From NCBI RefSeq assembly GCF_024137025.1, contig NZ_JAMYJR010000009.1, positions 1 to 64,000 of the forward strand: a DNA stretch of 64,000 nt, written 5' to 3'. A model generated the notes under the pieces. That model was not told the DNA's origin, searched no databases, and worked only from the letters and a program-made list of their open reading frames with translations. This stretch comes from Paractinoplanes aksuensis (GTDB lineage: Bacteria; Actinomycetota; Actinomycetes; Mycobacteriales; Micromonosporaceae). Shown here piece after piece: positions 54,042-62,299 of this stretch. A program made the position numbers and the translations under genes. How positions within the stretch are numbered: the first letter of the stretch is position 1; the number at the start of each line of letters is the position of its first letter.

Positions 54042-55010
54042 ATGGCCTCTTCGAGCAAGAGCCCGGCGACCGAGGTGGAGGTCGGCGACCTCAAGGTGCG
54101 CGTGTCGAACCCCGACCGTGTCTACTTCCCGGAGCTGGGCCTGACCAAGCTCGACCTGGTCCACTACTACCTGTCGGTCGGTGACGGCATCGTGCGGGCG
54201 CTGCGTGAGCGCCCGTGCATGCTGCACCGCTTCCCCGACGGCCTGGCCGGCGAAAAGGTGCACCAGAAGCGCGTGCCGCACGGCGCGCCCCCGTGGCTCG
54301 AGACGGTGCGGGTGACGTTCCCGCGCTACAACCGCCACGCCGACGAGCTGTGCGTGACGAAGACGGCCGACGTCATCTGGGCCGTCCAGATGTCGACCGT
54401 CGAGTTCCACCCGTGGAACTCCCGCCGCGCCGACACCGAGAAACCCGACGAGTGGCGCATCGACCTCGACCCGATGCCCGACTGCACGTACGACCGGGTG
54501 CGCGCGGTGGCCGCGGTCGCCCACGAGGTCCTCGACGACCTCGGCATCACCGGCTACCCCAAGACGTCGGGCGGCCGGGGCCTGCACATCTATGTGCGCA
54601 TCGAGCCGTCGTGGGGGTTCTCCGACGTACGCCGGGCCGCGCTGGCCTTCGCCCGCGAGGTGGAACGCCGCGCCCCCGACGACGTGACGACCACGTGGTG
54701 GCGCAAGGACCGCGACCCCGAGAAGCTGTTCGTCGACTACAACCAGAACGCCCGCGACCACACGATCGCCAGCGCCTACTCAGTACGAGGCGTCCCCACC
54801 GCGACCGTCTCGACCCCCGTCACCTGGGCCGAGATCCCCGACGCCGACCCACGCGACTTCACCGTCCGCACAGTCCCGGCCCGCTTCGCCGACCTGGGCG
54901 ACCTCCACGCCACGATCGACGACAAACACCACTCCCTGTCCACCCTGCTCGAATGGGCCGACCGCGACGAAAAAGCCGGCCTAGCCGGCCCCGCCGACGC
55001 CGACTCCTGA
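54042..55010 (+). CDS. LigD-type polymerase/primase domain protein (standalone)
   Basis: 322-aa primase-polymerase of the LigD PolDom type, used in non-homologous end joining. VSNPDRVYFPELGLTKLDLV is the family N-terminus; the metal-binding RIDLDPMP (near residues 140-147) and the nucleotide-binding KTSGGRGLHIYVRI are intact; VDYNQNARDHTIASAYSVRG is also typical. There is no ligase or nuclease domain and no ku gene nearby, so this is the stand-alone form. It starts 9 bp after the dehydrogenase stop. Confidence 0.92.
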   Translation: MASSSKSPATEVEVGDLKVRVSNPDRVYFPELGLTKLDLVHYYLSVGDGIVRALRERPCMLHRFPDGLAGEKVHQKRVPHGAPPWLETVRVTFPRYNRHADELCVTKTADVIWAVQMSTVEFHPWNSRRADTEKPDEWRIDLDPMPDCTYDRVRAVAAVAHEVLDDLGITGYPKTSGGRGLHIYVRIEPSWGFSDVRRAALAFAREVERRAPDDVTTTWWRKDRDPEKLFVDYNQNARDHTIASAYSVRGVPTATVSTPVTWAEIPDADPRDFTVRTVPARFADLGDLHATIDDKHHSLSTLLEWADRDEKAGLAGPADADS

Positions 55011-55024
55011 CCCGCGTTTCCCGG

Positions 55025-55933
55025 TCATGACCAAGGCCAGGACCAGGCGCCGCTGTAGGTCAGGACCTGAAGCAGGAACCCGCTAACGGCCATGAGGCCG
55101 CCTATCAGCACGAGCCTGCGCGGGCGATATTCCGGGTCGCTGCGCCGAAGAGCATGCGCGGCGAGGAGCACACCCACTCCGGCGACGTACACGGTGTGGC
55201 AAGCGACAAAATCTGTGTCTCGCACAATCGCGTACCACCCGTCGCCGTTGGAGCTGATCGGCTCCGGCGTGCCCCAGTAACTCGTCTTGCCGGCGCTGAC
55301 CGGGCTCACAAATGGAGAAAGCAAGGAGACCGGGAAGAAGCTTGTCAGCCAGTACATAAAGAAGAAGATGTAAGTGAATATCAGACCCACCACGACGTTG
55401 AGCAGCCGAGACCGTGTCGTGTGGGCGAGCGCGATCCCGGCCGCATGCGCCGCTCCGGTCAGGCCGATGACGTAAGCGGCGTCCGCCACGGTGGGGTACA
55501 GGTTCACCGGCACCGGGAACCCGGTCGGGATGCCGCCCGCATCGGCGATCAACAGCCAGGTGAGCGACACGACGACTGCGGTGAGGGCCATCGGAATCGC
55601 GCCGGCCACCAGCTGAGCCAGAGTGCGGTGCCGACCGCCCAGCGGACGAGCCGCGAACATTTCGGCAGTTGCCCCGTCGCCAGGTCGTAGCGCAGTCAGG
55701 GTGGCCGCGACGAAGGCGCCCAGGTGCAGCGGTGACCACAGCAGCGTCAGCTGCTCATAGGTCTGGGCGTCCCACTGTGCTTCGGGCGGCTGCCCAGTGA
55801 TCCACCGCGGCAGGGCGAGCCATGCGGCGGCCGCGGCCCCGATCAGCAGGGCGGGATGCCTCAGCAGCCGCCGGGCTTCGACCCGGACCAGAGCGCCAAC
55901 CGCCGATGGTTCGGCGAGCCGGTCGGGAATCAT
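55025..55933 (-). CDS. Membrane component of sigma-linked ABC transporter
   Basis: 302-aa protein with several membrane helices (LLIGAAAAAWLALPRWITG, LGAFVAATLTALRPG, AGAIPMALTAVVVSLTWLLI, VVVGLIFTYIFFFMYWLTSF, LVLIGGLMAVSGFLLQV). Start ATG at 55933 overlaps the ATPase stop as ATGA. It is the last gene of the ECF sigma / anti-sigma / ATPase / permease operon. Substrate unknown. Confidence 0.85.
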   Translation of the reverse strand: MIPDRLAEPSAVGALVRVEARRLLRHPALLIGAAAAAWLALPRWITGQPPEAQWDAQTYEQLTLLWSPLHLGAFVAATLTALRPGDGATAEMFAARPLGGRHRTLAQLVAGAIPMALTAVVVSLTWLLIADAGGIPTGFPVPVNLYPTVADAAYVIGLTGAAHAAGIALAHTTRSRLLNVVVGLIFTYIFFFMYWLTSFFPVSLLSPFVSPVSAGKTSYWGTPEPISSNGDGWYAIVRDTDFVACHTVYVAGVGVLLAAHALRRSDPEYRPRRLVLIGGLMAVSGFLLQVLTYSGAWSWPWS

Positions 55934-56769
55934 GTCCCTCTCCCGGTGAGGTACATGTACCCGTCCTCCACGGTCGGCGGGGCGAGCCGGGCGCCACGCG
56001 GCGGCTCCCCGATGTGGCGATAACGGCCGTCGCCGGTGCGCCACCACCCGGCCGCTGCGACGTCGGGCATGTCCGCCAGCCAGACGTGGCCGGCCGCGGT
56101 CGTGACGAGGTCCGCGACCGTGCCGGTGAAAGTGATCTCACCGTGGCCGAGCACGACCACCTGGTCGCAGAGCGCTGCCACGTCGTCGGTCAGGTGGGTC
56201 GACAGCACCACTGTGTGCTCGCGGGCCAACTCCGAGACGACCTGCCGGAATCGGATCCGTTCCAGCGGGTCGAGGCCGACGGTCGGCTCGTCGAGAAGCA
56301 GCAGGCGGGGCCGGCCGAGCAGAGATTGAGCGAGGGCGACGCGCTGGCGCTGCCCGCCCGACATCGACCGCAGGTGGCGGTGCATCTGGTCGGTCAGGCC
56401 CACGGCCTCGAGCACGCGCCGGACTTCGGAGCGGCGCTGCCGTGTCCCCGTGATCTCCTGCAGAATCGCCACATAGTCCACGAACTCGTAAGCCGTGAAC
56501 CCTTCGTAGAACCCAGTCTGCTGCGGCAGATAGCCCAGCTGACGGCGGATCTGCAGCCGGTCACCGGCATCACGCGGGTTCCGCCCGAGCAGGCGCAGTT
56601 CACCCTCGTCCGGTGACAGAACGGTGGCCATGATGCGCAGCAGGGTGGTCTTGCCGGCGCCATTGGCTCCCAGCAGGCCAGTGACTCCGCGGTCCACCTC
56701 CATCGTGATCCCGCGCAGCGCGGTTGTCCTTCCGAAGCGCTTGCTCACGGCGGTGAGCCGGGTCGTCAC
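55930..56769 (-). CDS. ABC transporter ATP-binding protein
   Basis: 279-aa ATPase: Walker A GANGAGKTTLLRIMA (about residues 34-48), Q-loop region LGYLPQQTGFYEG, signature MSGGQRQRVALAQSLL, Walker B LLLLDEPTVGLDP, H-loop LSTHLTDDV. All catalytic motifs are intact. It starts with GTG overlapping the anti-sigma stop and ends overlapping the permease start; both are fixed in one translational unit. Confidence 0.93.
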   Translation of the reverse strand: MTTRLTAVSKRFGRTTALRGITMEVDRGVTGLLGANGAGKTTLLRIMATVLSPDEGELRLLGRNPRDAGDRLQIRRQLGYLPQQTGFYEGFTAYEFVDYVAILQEITGTRQRRSEVRRVLEAVGLTDQMHRHLRSMSGGQRQRVALAQSLLGRPRLLLLDEPTVGLDPLERIRFRQVVSELAREHTVVLSTHLTDDVAALCDQVVVLGHGEITFTGTVADLVTTAAGHVWLADMPDVAAAGWWRTGDGRYRHIGEPPRGARLAPPTVEDGYMYLTGRGT

Positions 56770-57626
56770 GCTGTCTCCCGAGCGTCATAGGCGGCGCGGC
56801 GGGCCACGGCCACAAAGGTCGCGGTCACGGCCAGCAGGGCCAGCAGCACCTGCCCGGCCGGCCGGAACAGCTGTGAGTGGTCGAGCCAGACCGCCGCCGG
56901 GCTTCCCCGATTGCCACGTACGGTCGCCGCCGCCACCACCAGCCAACCGGTCGCCACAGCAGCCGCGGCCGGGACGGTGCCGACGTAACCCGACAACGCC
57001 ACGGTCAGGCTGGTCAGGGCCAGCGCGGGCACGAACCACAGCAGCGGGACCGCCCCGTGGTCCGGCAGGGCCGCGGCGAGCAGGGCGGCCGGCGGAAGCC
57101 AGGACGCCAGCACGATCACTGAGCGCAGGAGCAGCAGGCGGAACGCCGGGAACGGGACGACAACACCGACTTCGCCGGCGGGATCGGCCCGGCGGCCGTA
57201 GGTGAGCGCGATGCCGATCACCGGGGCGACCGGGGCGGTGACCACGAACAGCACCGCCCCCACCGGTCCGGACGAGAACTGGGCGAGCAGCACCGCGACC
57301 ACCAGGACGGACAGGCCGGCGGCGAACCACGCGTGACGGAGCCGCGGGGCTCCGGCGGTGAGCCGCGCGAGCGACGCGGAAACGCCGACCGTGACGAGGA
57401 GCCGTTCGAACACACCGCGCCTCGGCTGATCGATGCGGTCAAGAATGCGGTCGAGGCCGTCGTTGTGCCGGCGGCGCGCCGCGACGTCCTGGTGCTCCCG
57501 GTCGGCCAACAGCGCGCGGCAATCCGCGCATCGCATCAAGTGTGTCTCCGTGGAGGCGGCACAGGCGTCGCTGACCCGGCCCACCAGGTAGGCGTCGATC
57601 GTCGCCACGGTCAGATGCCAGCTCAT
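56766..57626 (-). CDS. Zinc anti-sigma-like membrane protein
   Basis: 286-aa protein. The N-terminus has the zinc anti-sigma motif HLMRCADC (H-x3-C-x2-C, residues about 30-37) preceded by DAYLVGRVSDACAASTE. About six hydrophobic helices follow (AAGLSVLVVAVLLAQFSSG, LFVVTAPVAPVIGIALTYG, and others). It likely holds the sigma factor at the membrane and releases it on a signal. GGAGG lies 7 bp before the ATG at 57626, which overlaps the sigma stop as ATGA. Confidence 0.85.
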   Translation of the reverse strand: MSWHLTVATIDAYLVGRVSDACAASTETHLMRCADCRALLADREHQDVAARRRHNDGLDRILDRIDQPRRGVFERLLVTVGVSASLARLTAGAPRLRHAWFAAGLSVLVVAVLLAQFSSGPVGAVLFVVTAPVAPVIGIALTYGRRADPAGEVGVVVPFPAFRLLLLRSVIVLASWLPPAALLAAALPDHGAVPLLWFVPALALTSLTVALSGYVGTVPAAAAVATGWLVVAAATVRGNRGSPAAVWLDHSQLFRPAGQVLLALLAVTATFVAVARRAAYDARETA

Positions 57627-58159
57627 AGGAGTGCCTCCCGCAGTTGGGTTCGGGCCCGCATCAATCGGGAACGCACCGTGGCCGCCGGCACCCGCAGCAG
57701 GCGGGCCGCCTCGCGGCTGTTCAAGCCGTCCAGGACCACGGCCTGAATGACCGCCCTCAACTCCGGGGACAGCCCGTCGACGGCGCCGCCCAGATCGCCG
57801 TGTTCGATGCGCAGCAGGACCTGGTCCTCGGCTGACGACGCGGGAGCCGGATCGGCGAGGAACGGCACCGGCACCGGCCACCGGGGGCGCAACGCACTGA
57901 GCAGCCGGCGGACCCCGATGCCCCAGACCCACGCCGGCACCGGGCCAGCACCACGATAGTTGCCTGGCTTGCGCCAGATCTCGACGAAGGTGTCCTGAAG
58001 GACCTCCTCGACAAGTCCCTCGTCACCGCAGCGGCGACCCAGCCGGGCCCGCAGCCACGGCGCATGCCGTTCGTACAACTCCCGCAGAGCACCCCGATCC
58101 CGTTCGGCTATCGCGTCGAGCAACTCGACATCGGCGCGCGCGGAGCCACTGGTCTCCAT
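57623..58159 (-). CDS. ECF RNA polymerase sigma factor
   Basis: 178-aa ECF sigma. Region 2 (about residues 20-85: RDRGALRELYERHAPWLRAR, VEEVLQDTFVEIWRKPGNYR) and region 4 (about 125-175: LSPELRAVIQAVVLDGLNSR, EAARLLRVPAATVRSRLMRA) are clear. There is no C-terminal extension. It leads the operon with the zinc anti-sigma and ABC genes and probably drives that operon. The promoter should lie in 58160-58316; I see no certain -35/-10 pair. Confidence 0.93.
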   Translation of the reverse strand: METSGSARADVELLDAIAERDRGALRELYERHAPWLRARLGRRCGDEGLVEEVLQDTFVEIWRKPGNYRGAGPVPAWVWGIGVRRLLSALRPRWPVPVPFLADPAPASSAEDQVLLRIEHGDLGGAVDGLSPELRAVIQAVVLDGLNSREAARLLRVPAATVRSRLMRARTQLREALL

Positions 58160-58316
58160 GGCTATCTGTAGCCCGGCCCGGTCGCCGGTGTTCGCTCACG
58201 CAGCCTCGATCGACTGACACCATCCGTGAAAGCGGAACCGGACGCGGCCGAACACCGCTGCACCCCCGGGGCGACAAGGAGGCGAAGTCACTTCCGAACA
58301 CCTCAGGGGATTGCTG

Positions 58317-59315
58317 ATGTCGATCACCGCCGAACGCCTGCCGACGATACTGAACGCCGACCCGGGCCACCGGACTCACGCGACCGAGCACCACCGGATC
58401 GCCCAGCTCATGGACCGGTGCGACCGGCTCGAACGGACCAGCGAAGGACACGAGGAGTTGGCCAAGCTCCGTCGGATCCGTCAAGACCTGGCCTTGGCAC
58501 AGGCTGCCCTGGACCGCCGGCGGTCTCCGTGCGATCGGTGGAACGGCCGCCCGTTGGCCGACGTCTACCCCTGCATCCACGCCGCGGATGCCGAGCTGGT
58601 CACCCTGACCCCGCCCGCGGAACTGCGGGCCATCGCCGTTCACGTGCTCGCACACACCGAGCGCTACCTTCCCCGCCTCGACCAGCGTCGGATCGAGGCC
58701 GAAAAGCAAGGGCCCGACCGGCACGTCCTCGCCGACGCACTTCGGGCCGCCTATGCCGCTGGGGACCAGGCGCACAAGCAGCTGCTTACCCTGCGCAACG
58801 TAGTGCTGATCGTCTTCATGGTCCTCACCGGCGGAGCCGGGTTCACGGCGGCGGCCGGTGCGTGTTTTCCGGAGGCGCTGTCCCTGTGTTTTCAGCCGGA
58901 TTCTTTGCCCGTCGCCTGTCCGGCTGGGGGCACTCAAGCGCAGCCCGCGGACATCTTCATGGTCCAGGGTTTCGGCGCGTTCGGGGCAGTGCTGTCGATG
59001 GCTTTCCCCCTCCGCTACCAGGGACCATCGGGAATGTCCTATGCACACATGACACCGCTGCTCGCAGTGTTGAAGCTTCCGTTGGGTGCGCTGACCGCGG
59101 TGGCCGGCATCCTGTTGATCCACGGCGGTTTCGTGCCTGGCCTGAGCGACCTCGACCAGCCCGCGCAGATCGCTGCCTGGGCCTTGTTCTTCGGCGCGAC
59201 CCAGCAGGTCGTCAGCCGACTGTTCGACTCCCAGGCCGGCCGCCTCGAAGGCCGGGCCCTGCCGGGAACGGTAGCCGGGGTCAGCGGCGGAGCCAGGGTT
59301 GGAGCAGGCGGGTGA
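58317..59315 (+). CDS. Hypothetical membrane protein (332 aa)
   Basis: 332-aa protein not recognised. The N-terminal 160 residues are helical and charged (HHRIAQLMDRCDRLERTSEG, KLRRIRQDLALAQAAL), coiled-coil-like. Then come membrane helices (LTLRNVVLIVFMVLTGGAGF, FMVQGFGAFGAVLSMAFPL, LPLGALTAVAGILLIHGGFV). It starts ATG 58317 with AGGGGA six bases upstream. It overlaps the next, convergent gene by 35 bp at the 3' end. It lies divergent to the sigma operon, so shared control is possible. Confidence 0.8.
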   Translation: MSITAERLPTILNADPGHRTHATEHHRIAQLMDRCDRLERTSEGHEELAKLRRIRQDLALAQAALDRRRSPCDRWNGRPLADVYPCIHAADAELVTLTPPAELRAIAVHVLAHTERYLPRLDQRRIEAEKQGPDRHVLADALRAAYAAGDQAHKQLLTLRNVVLIVFMVLTGGAGFTAAAGACFPEALSLCFQPDSLPVACPAGGTQAQPADIFMVQGFGAFGAVLSMAFPLRYQGPSGMSYAHMTPLLAVLKLPLGALTAVAGILLIHGGFVPGLSDLDQPAQIAAWALFFGATQQVVSRLFDSQAGRLEGRALPGTVAGVSGGARVGAGG

Positions 59316-59835
59316 TTTGTGGGAGCACCAGGTAGGTCATGAGTGGGGTCAGGCAGAGGGTGCTGATCAGGGTGCGCAGCACGACGTTGAGGTCGGCGAT
59401 GACGTGGTTGAGCGTGAAGGCGGCCAGCAAGCTCACCGGGAAGAAGCCCAGCCAGATGGTCACCGCCTGTTTCCAGCGGGGTGGCGCCTTCGGGGTCGCC
59501 GCCTCGCTGATCTCGTGGGTTCGGGGTGGGTCGAACCAGCCTTCGATTCCGGTTCTTTTCTCGGTGCGGGTGTGTTCGACGAAGCCTTCGGCCGACGACA
59601 GCCACCAGCGGCGTTGGGGGGATTCTTCCCAGTTGCGCAGGGCGTGTTCGTCGGCGAAGCGGTAGAGCATGTGCCATTCGTACGAGGTCTGGTCGGGGCG
59701 GACCCAGCCGGTGCCCAGGAAGCCGGGGAAGTCCTCGGCCAGCGTCGTGCCGGCGTTCACCCAGGCGATCATCTCGGCCTGCCGGGACGGGTCGGCGCGC
59801 CGGGTGATGGCGACGGTGACTGCGGGAGACTCCAT
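59281..59835 (-). CDS. ABM-domain protein with two membrane helices
   Basis: 184-aa protein. An antibiotic-biosynthesis-monooxygenase-like ferredoxin fold covers residues about 5-90 (AVTVAITRRADPSRQAEMIA, FLGTGWVRPDQTSYEWHMLY, NWEESPQRRWWLSSAEGFVE). The C-terminal part has two helices (AVTIWLGFFPVSLLAAFTL, LISTLCLTPLMTYLVLPQI). Relatives are common in bacteria with no settled substrate. ATG 59835 is chosen; 59844 is equally open. Confidence 0.82.
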   Translation of the reverse strand: MESPAVTVAITRRADPSRQAEMIAWVNAGTTLAEDFPGFLGTGWVRPDQTSYEWHMLYRFADEHALRNWEESPQRRWWLSSAEGFVEHTRTEKRTGIEGWFDPPRTHEISEAATPKAPPRWKQAVTIWLGFFPVSLLAAFTLNHVIADLNVVLRTLISTLCLTPLMTYLVLPQITRLLQPWLRR

Positions 59836-59918
59836 GTCCCACATTCTGGTATCCGTAAGTTTCCGGCGCTGCTCGGTGACGGTTTCCGTGCCGTGGCCCA
59901 CAAGGTAAGTTCCGGCGC

Positions 59919-60962
59919 ATGACCTTGCAGCGAAAGTTGTCGATGGCCGCCGCCGGTGTCGTCGCGGCCCTGCTTCTGCCCGCCGCGCCCGCGCTGGCCG
60001 GTGGTGGTTCCCTGACCTGGCAGCTGACCTCGACCGGCACGACGGCGCAGTTCCGGGGGCTGGCGCCGGTCAGCGCGAAGGTGGCCTGGGTGGCCGGTTC
60101 GGCCGGCACGATTCTGCGGACGGTCGACGGGGGCCGGCACTGGTCGTCGGTCGGACCGGCGGCCGCGGCCGAGCTTCAGTTCCGCGACATCGAGGCGTTC
60201 GACGCGAAGCACGCGGTGGCCCTGACGATCGGCAACGGGCCCGAGTCGCGGATCTATGCGACGTCGAACGGCGGCCGCACCTGGACCGAGTCGTTCCGCA
60301 ACGAGGACCCGGCCGCCTTCTACGACTGCATGACGTTCCTCGACCGCAGGCACGGCCTGGCCCTGTCCGACCCGGTCGACGGCAAGTTCCGCATTCTCGC
60401 CACCCGTGACGGCGGCCGTTCCTGGCGGGTTCAGCCCACGGCCGGCATGCCGGCCGCGCTGACCGGCGAGTTCGCGTTCGCGGCCAGCGGCACCTGCCTG
60501 GTCTCAGCGGCGGGGAAGGCCTATTTCGCGACCGGCGGGGGCGCCGAGTCCCGCGTCTTCACCTCGCGCGACGGCGGGCGGAACTGGTCGGTCACTTCCA
60601 CCCCGGTGCCGAGCGGCCCGAGTGCCGGCATCTACAGCTTGGCCGTACGCCGTGACGGCGCCGCCATCGCGGTCGGCGGTGACTACGCGGCCCCGACGGT
60701 CGCGCCCGGCGGTTCGGCCTACCTGCGCGGTCGCACGTGGACCGTGTCGCGCACCGTCCCGGGCGAGTACCGCTCGGGCTCGGCCTGGGTCGGCCGCGGC
60801 AACACCGCCCTGGCCGTGGGCCCGACCGGCAGTGACATCTCGTACGACGCCGGCCGCACCTGGAAACGTTTCGACACCGGCAGCTTCGACGCCGTCGAGT
60901 GCGTCCCCGGCGCGTGCTGGGCCTCCGGCGCGCAGGGCCGTGTGGCCAGGCTGAGGGGCTGA
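59919..60962 (+). CDS. Secreted beta-propeller (Ycf48/BNR-like) protein
   Basis: 347-aa exported protein. A signal peptide (MAAAGVVAALLLPAAPALA) is followed by repeated Asp-box-like blades, each ending S/D-x-G-G-R-x-W: TVDGGRHWSS, SNGGRTWTE, RDGGRSWRV, RDGGRNWSV, YDAGRTWKR. This is the Ycf48/BNR-like propeller fold seen in sialidase-like and photosystem assembly proteins; here a structural or binding role is likely and no catalytic residues are evident. Divergent from the ABM-domain gene. Confidence 0.88.
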   Translation: MTLQRKLSMAAAGVVAALLLPAAPALAGGGSLTWQLTSTGTTAQFRGLAPVSAKVAWVAGSAGTILRTVDGGRHWSSVGPAAAAELQFRDIEAFDAKHAVALTIGNGPESRIYATSNGGRTWTESFRNEDPAAFYDCMTFLDRRHGLALSDPVDGKFRILATRDGGRSWRVQPTAGMPAALTGEFAFAASGTCLVSAAGKAYFATGGGAESRVFTSRDGGRNWSVTSTPVPSGPSAGIYSLAVRRDGAAIAVGGDYAAPTVAPGGSAYLRGRTWTVSRTVPGEYRSGSAWVGRGNTALAVGPTGSDISYDAGRTWKRFDTGSFDAVECVPGACWASGAQGRVARLRG

Positions 60963-60990
60963 ATTTGCGGAGCGGGTCGATGATGATCTC

Positions 60991-61356
60991 GTGGACATCC
61001 TCGGCTCGCTCCTGCAGTTGTTCTCCGGCGTATCCCCCGGCAGCAAGAACATCGAGCAAGGGCCGGTCACGACGCACGGATCAGTCGTCGTGCTGGCCGG
61101 CCTGCACGTCGTGAGCCAGTCGCGCTGGCACTTCGGTCAGCTGCGGCTGGGTGACCCCATGGTCTTCGCCGGGCGGAAAACGATCACCCTGCCCGGTCCG
61201 CGGGTGGGTGGGCCCCGCACCCCGGCGGCCGGCGAACCCTGGGCGAACTATCCGGGTTCCCAGGTCTTCTCGGTCACCGCGCGGGGCGGCAAGTACGAGA
61301 TCGCTGTCAACCGGCTCTGTGTCGACGCCGTCCAGGCCTGGGCAAAGCGGGACTGA
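60991..61356 (+). CDS. Hypothetical protein (121 aa)
   Basis: 121-aa protein, unrecognised. It reads VDILGSLLQLFSGVSPGSKN, then a beta-rich region (HGSVVVLAGLHVVSQSRWHF, GDPMVFAGRKTITLPGP) and KYEIAVNRLCVDAVQAWAKR. It starts GTG at 60991, 28 bp after the propeller gene, so it may be co-transcribed. No motif or signal peptide. It ends 4 bp before the convergent permease gene. Confidence 0.62.
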   Translation: MDILGSLLQLFSGVSPGSKNIEQGPVTTHGSVVVLAGLHVVSQSRWHFGQLRLGDPMVFAGRKTITLPGPRVGGPRTPAAGEPWANYPGSQVFSVTARGGKYEIAVNRLCVDAVQAWAKRD

Positions 61357-61360
61357 CCGG

Positions 61361-62188
61361 TCAGGCGGTGGTGCCCTTGACCCAGGGCAGGGCGAGACGC
61401 TCGATCCACACCAGCACGTAGTACAGGATGATGCTGACCAGGGCCATCAGGGTGAGGGCGGCGAACGCGGTCGCGGTGTCGCCCTGGCCGGCGGTCTGGA
61501 CGATGATCGTGCCGAGGCCCTCGTCGACGCCGCCGGACTGCATCTCGCCCACGGCCACGCCGATCACGGCCAGCGGCATGGCCAGCTTGAGGCCGACGAA
61601 GATCTGGGGCAGGGCGGCCGGCACGCGGACGCGCAGGAACGTCTGGGTGCGGGTGGCGTCGAGCGAACGCGCCAGTTCGGCCAGGTCGGCCGGGGTGCTG
61701 GCCAGGCCGGTGGCCGTCGACAAAACGATCGGGAAGAAGCAGAGCAGGAAGGCCATGGCCAGGACGGGCTTGGTGCCGAACCCGAACCAGGCGATCATCA
61801 GCGGCGCGATGGCCACTTTGGGTACGGCGTTCAGCGCCACCAGCAGGGGGCCGAAGGCCCGCTCGAACGGCTTCCAGGCGGCGATCGCCGTGCCCAGGGC
61901 CACGCCGATGATCACCGACAGGCCGAAGCCGATCAGGGTCACCCGCACCGTGTCCCACGTGGTCTGCAGCAGCAGCTCAGGGTACGTACGGAAGCCCTCG
62001 TAGACGTCGATCGGCGACGGCAGGATGATCGGCTGGATGTCGAAGATCTCGACGACCGCCCACCACACCACGACGGTGACGACGATGCCGAGCACCGGCC
62101 AGGCCACCACGCTGGGTGAGAACTTCCGGTCGGGGCGGGCGGGACGGGCCACAGCGGCCTCCGTCGGGGGCGTCAACGTCTCTTGCAC
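61361..62188 (-). CDS. ABC transporter permease (nitrate/sulfonate/NMT1 type)
   Basis: 275-aa permease with six predicted helices. The family EAA loop reads ELARSLDATRTQTFLRVRVP, followed by ALPQIFVGLKLAMPLAVIGV. The N-terminus contains VVAWPVLGIVVTVVVWWAVV. GTG start at 62188 with GAGGAG eight bases upstream. It follows the substrate-binding lipoprotein gene, with a hairpin between them. No ATPase gene is in view; it may be to the left in another operon or elsewhere in the genome. Confidence 0.92.
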   Translation of the reverse strand: MQETLTPPTEAAVARPARPDRKFSPSVVAWPVLGIVVTVVVWWAVVEIFDIQPIILPSPIDVYEGFRTYPELLLQTTWDTVRVTLIGFGLSVIIGVALGTAIAAWKPFERAFGPLLVALNAVPKVAIAPLMIAWFGFGTKPVLAMAFLLCFFPIVLSTATGLASTPADLAELARSLDATRTQTFLRVRVPAALPQIFVGLKLAMPLAVIGVAVGEMQSGGVDEGLGTIIVQTAGQGDTATAFAALTLMALVSIILYYVLVWIERLALPWVKGTTA

Positions 62189-62256
62189 CGGGGGTGCTCC
62201 TCATAACCGTGCGGACTGCGTGAAACGAACGCCGCGCGGATCTGGCGAAGCGCGGT

Positions 62257-62284
62257 GGGGTGCGCCGGCGGACCGGCGCACCCC
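62257..62284 (-). terminator. Hairpin between binding-protein and permease genes
   Basis: A perfect 12-bp stem GGGGTGCGCCGG / CCGGCGCACCCC around a CGGA loop lies between the lipoprotein stop (62300) and the permease start (62188). It may partly terminate or protect the upstream mRNA so that binding protein exceeds permease. Confidence 0.75.
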
Positions 62285-62299
62285 GCGTAGATCAGTAGG

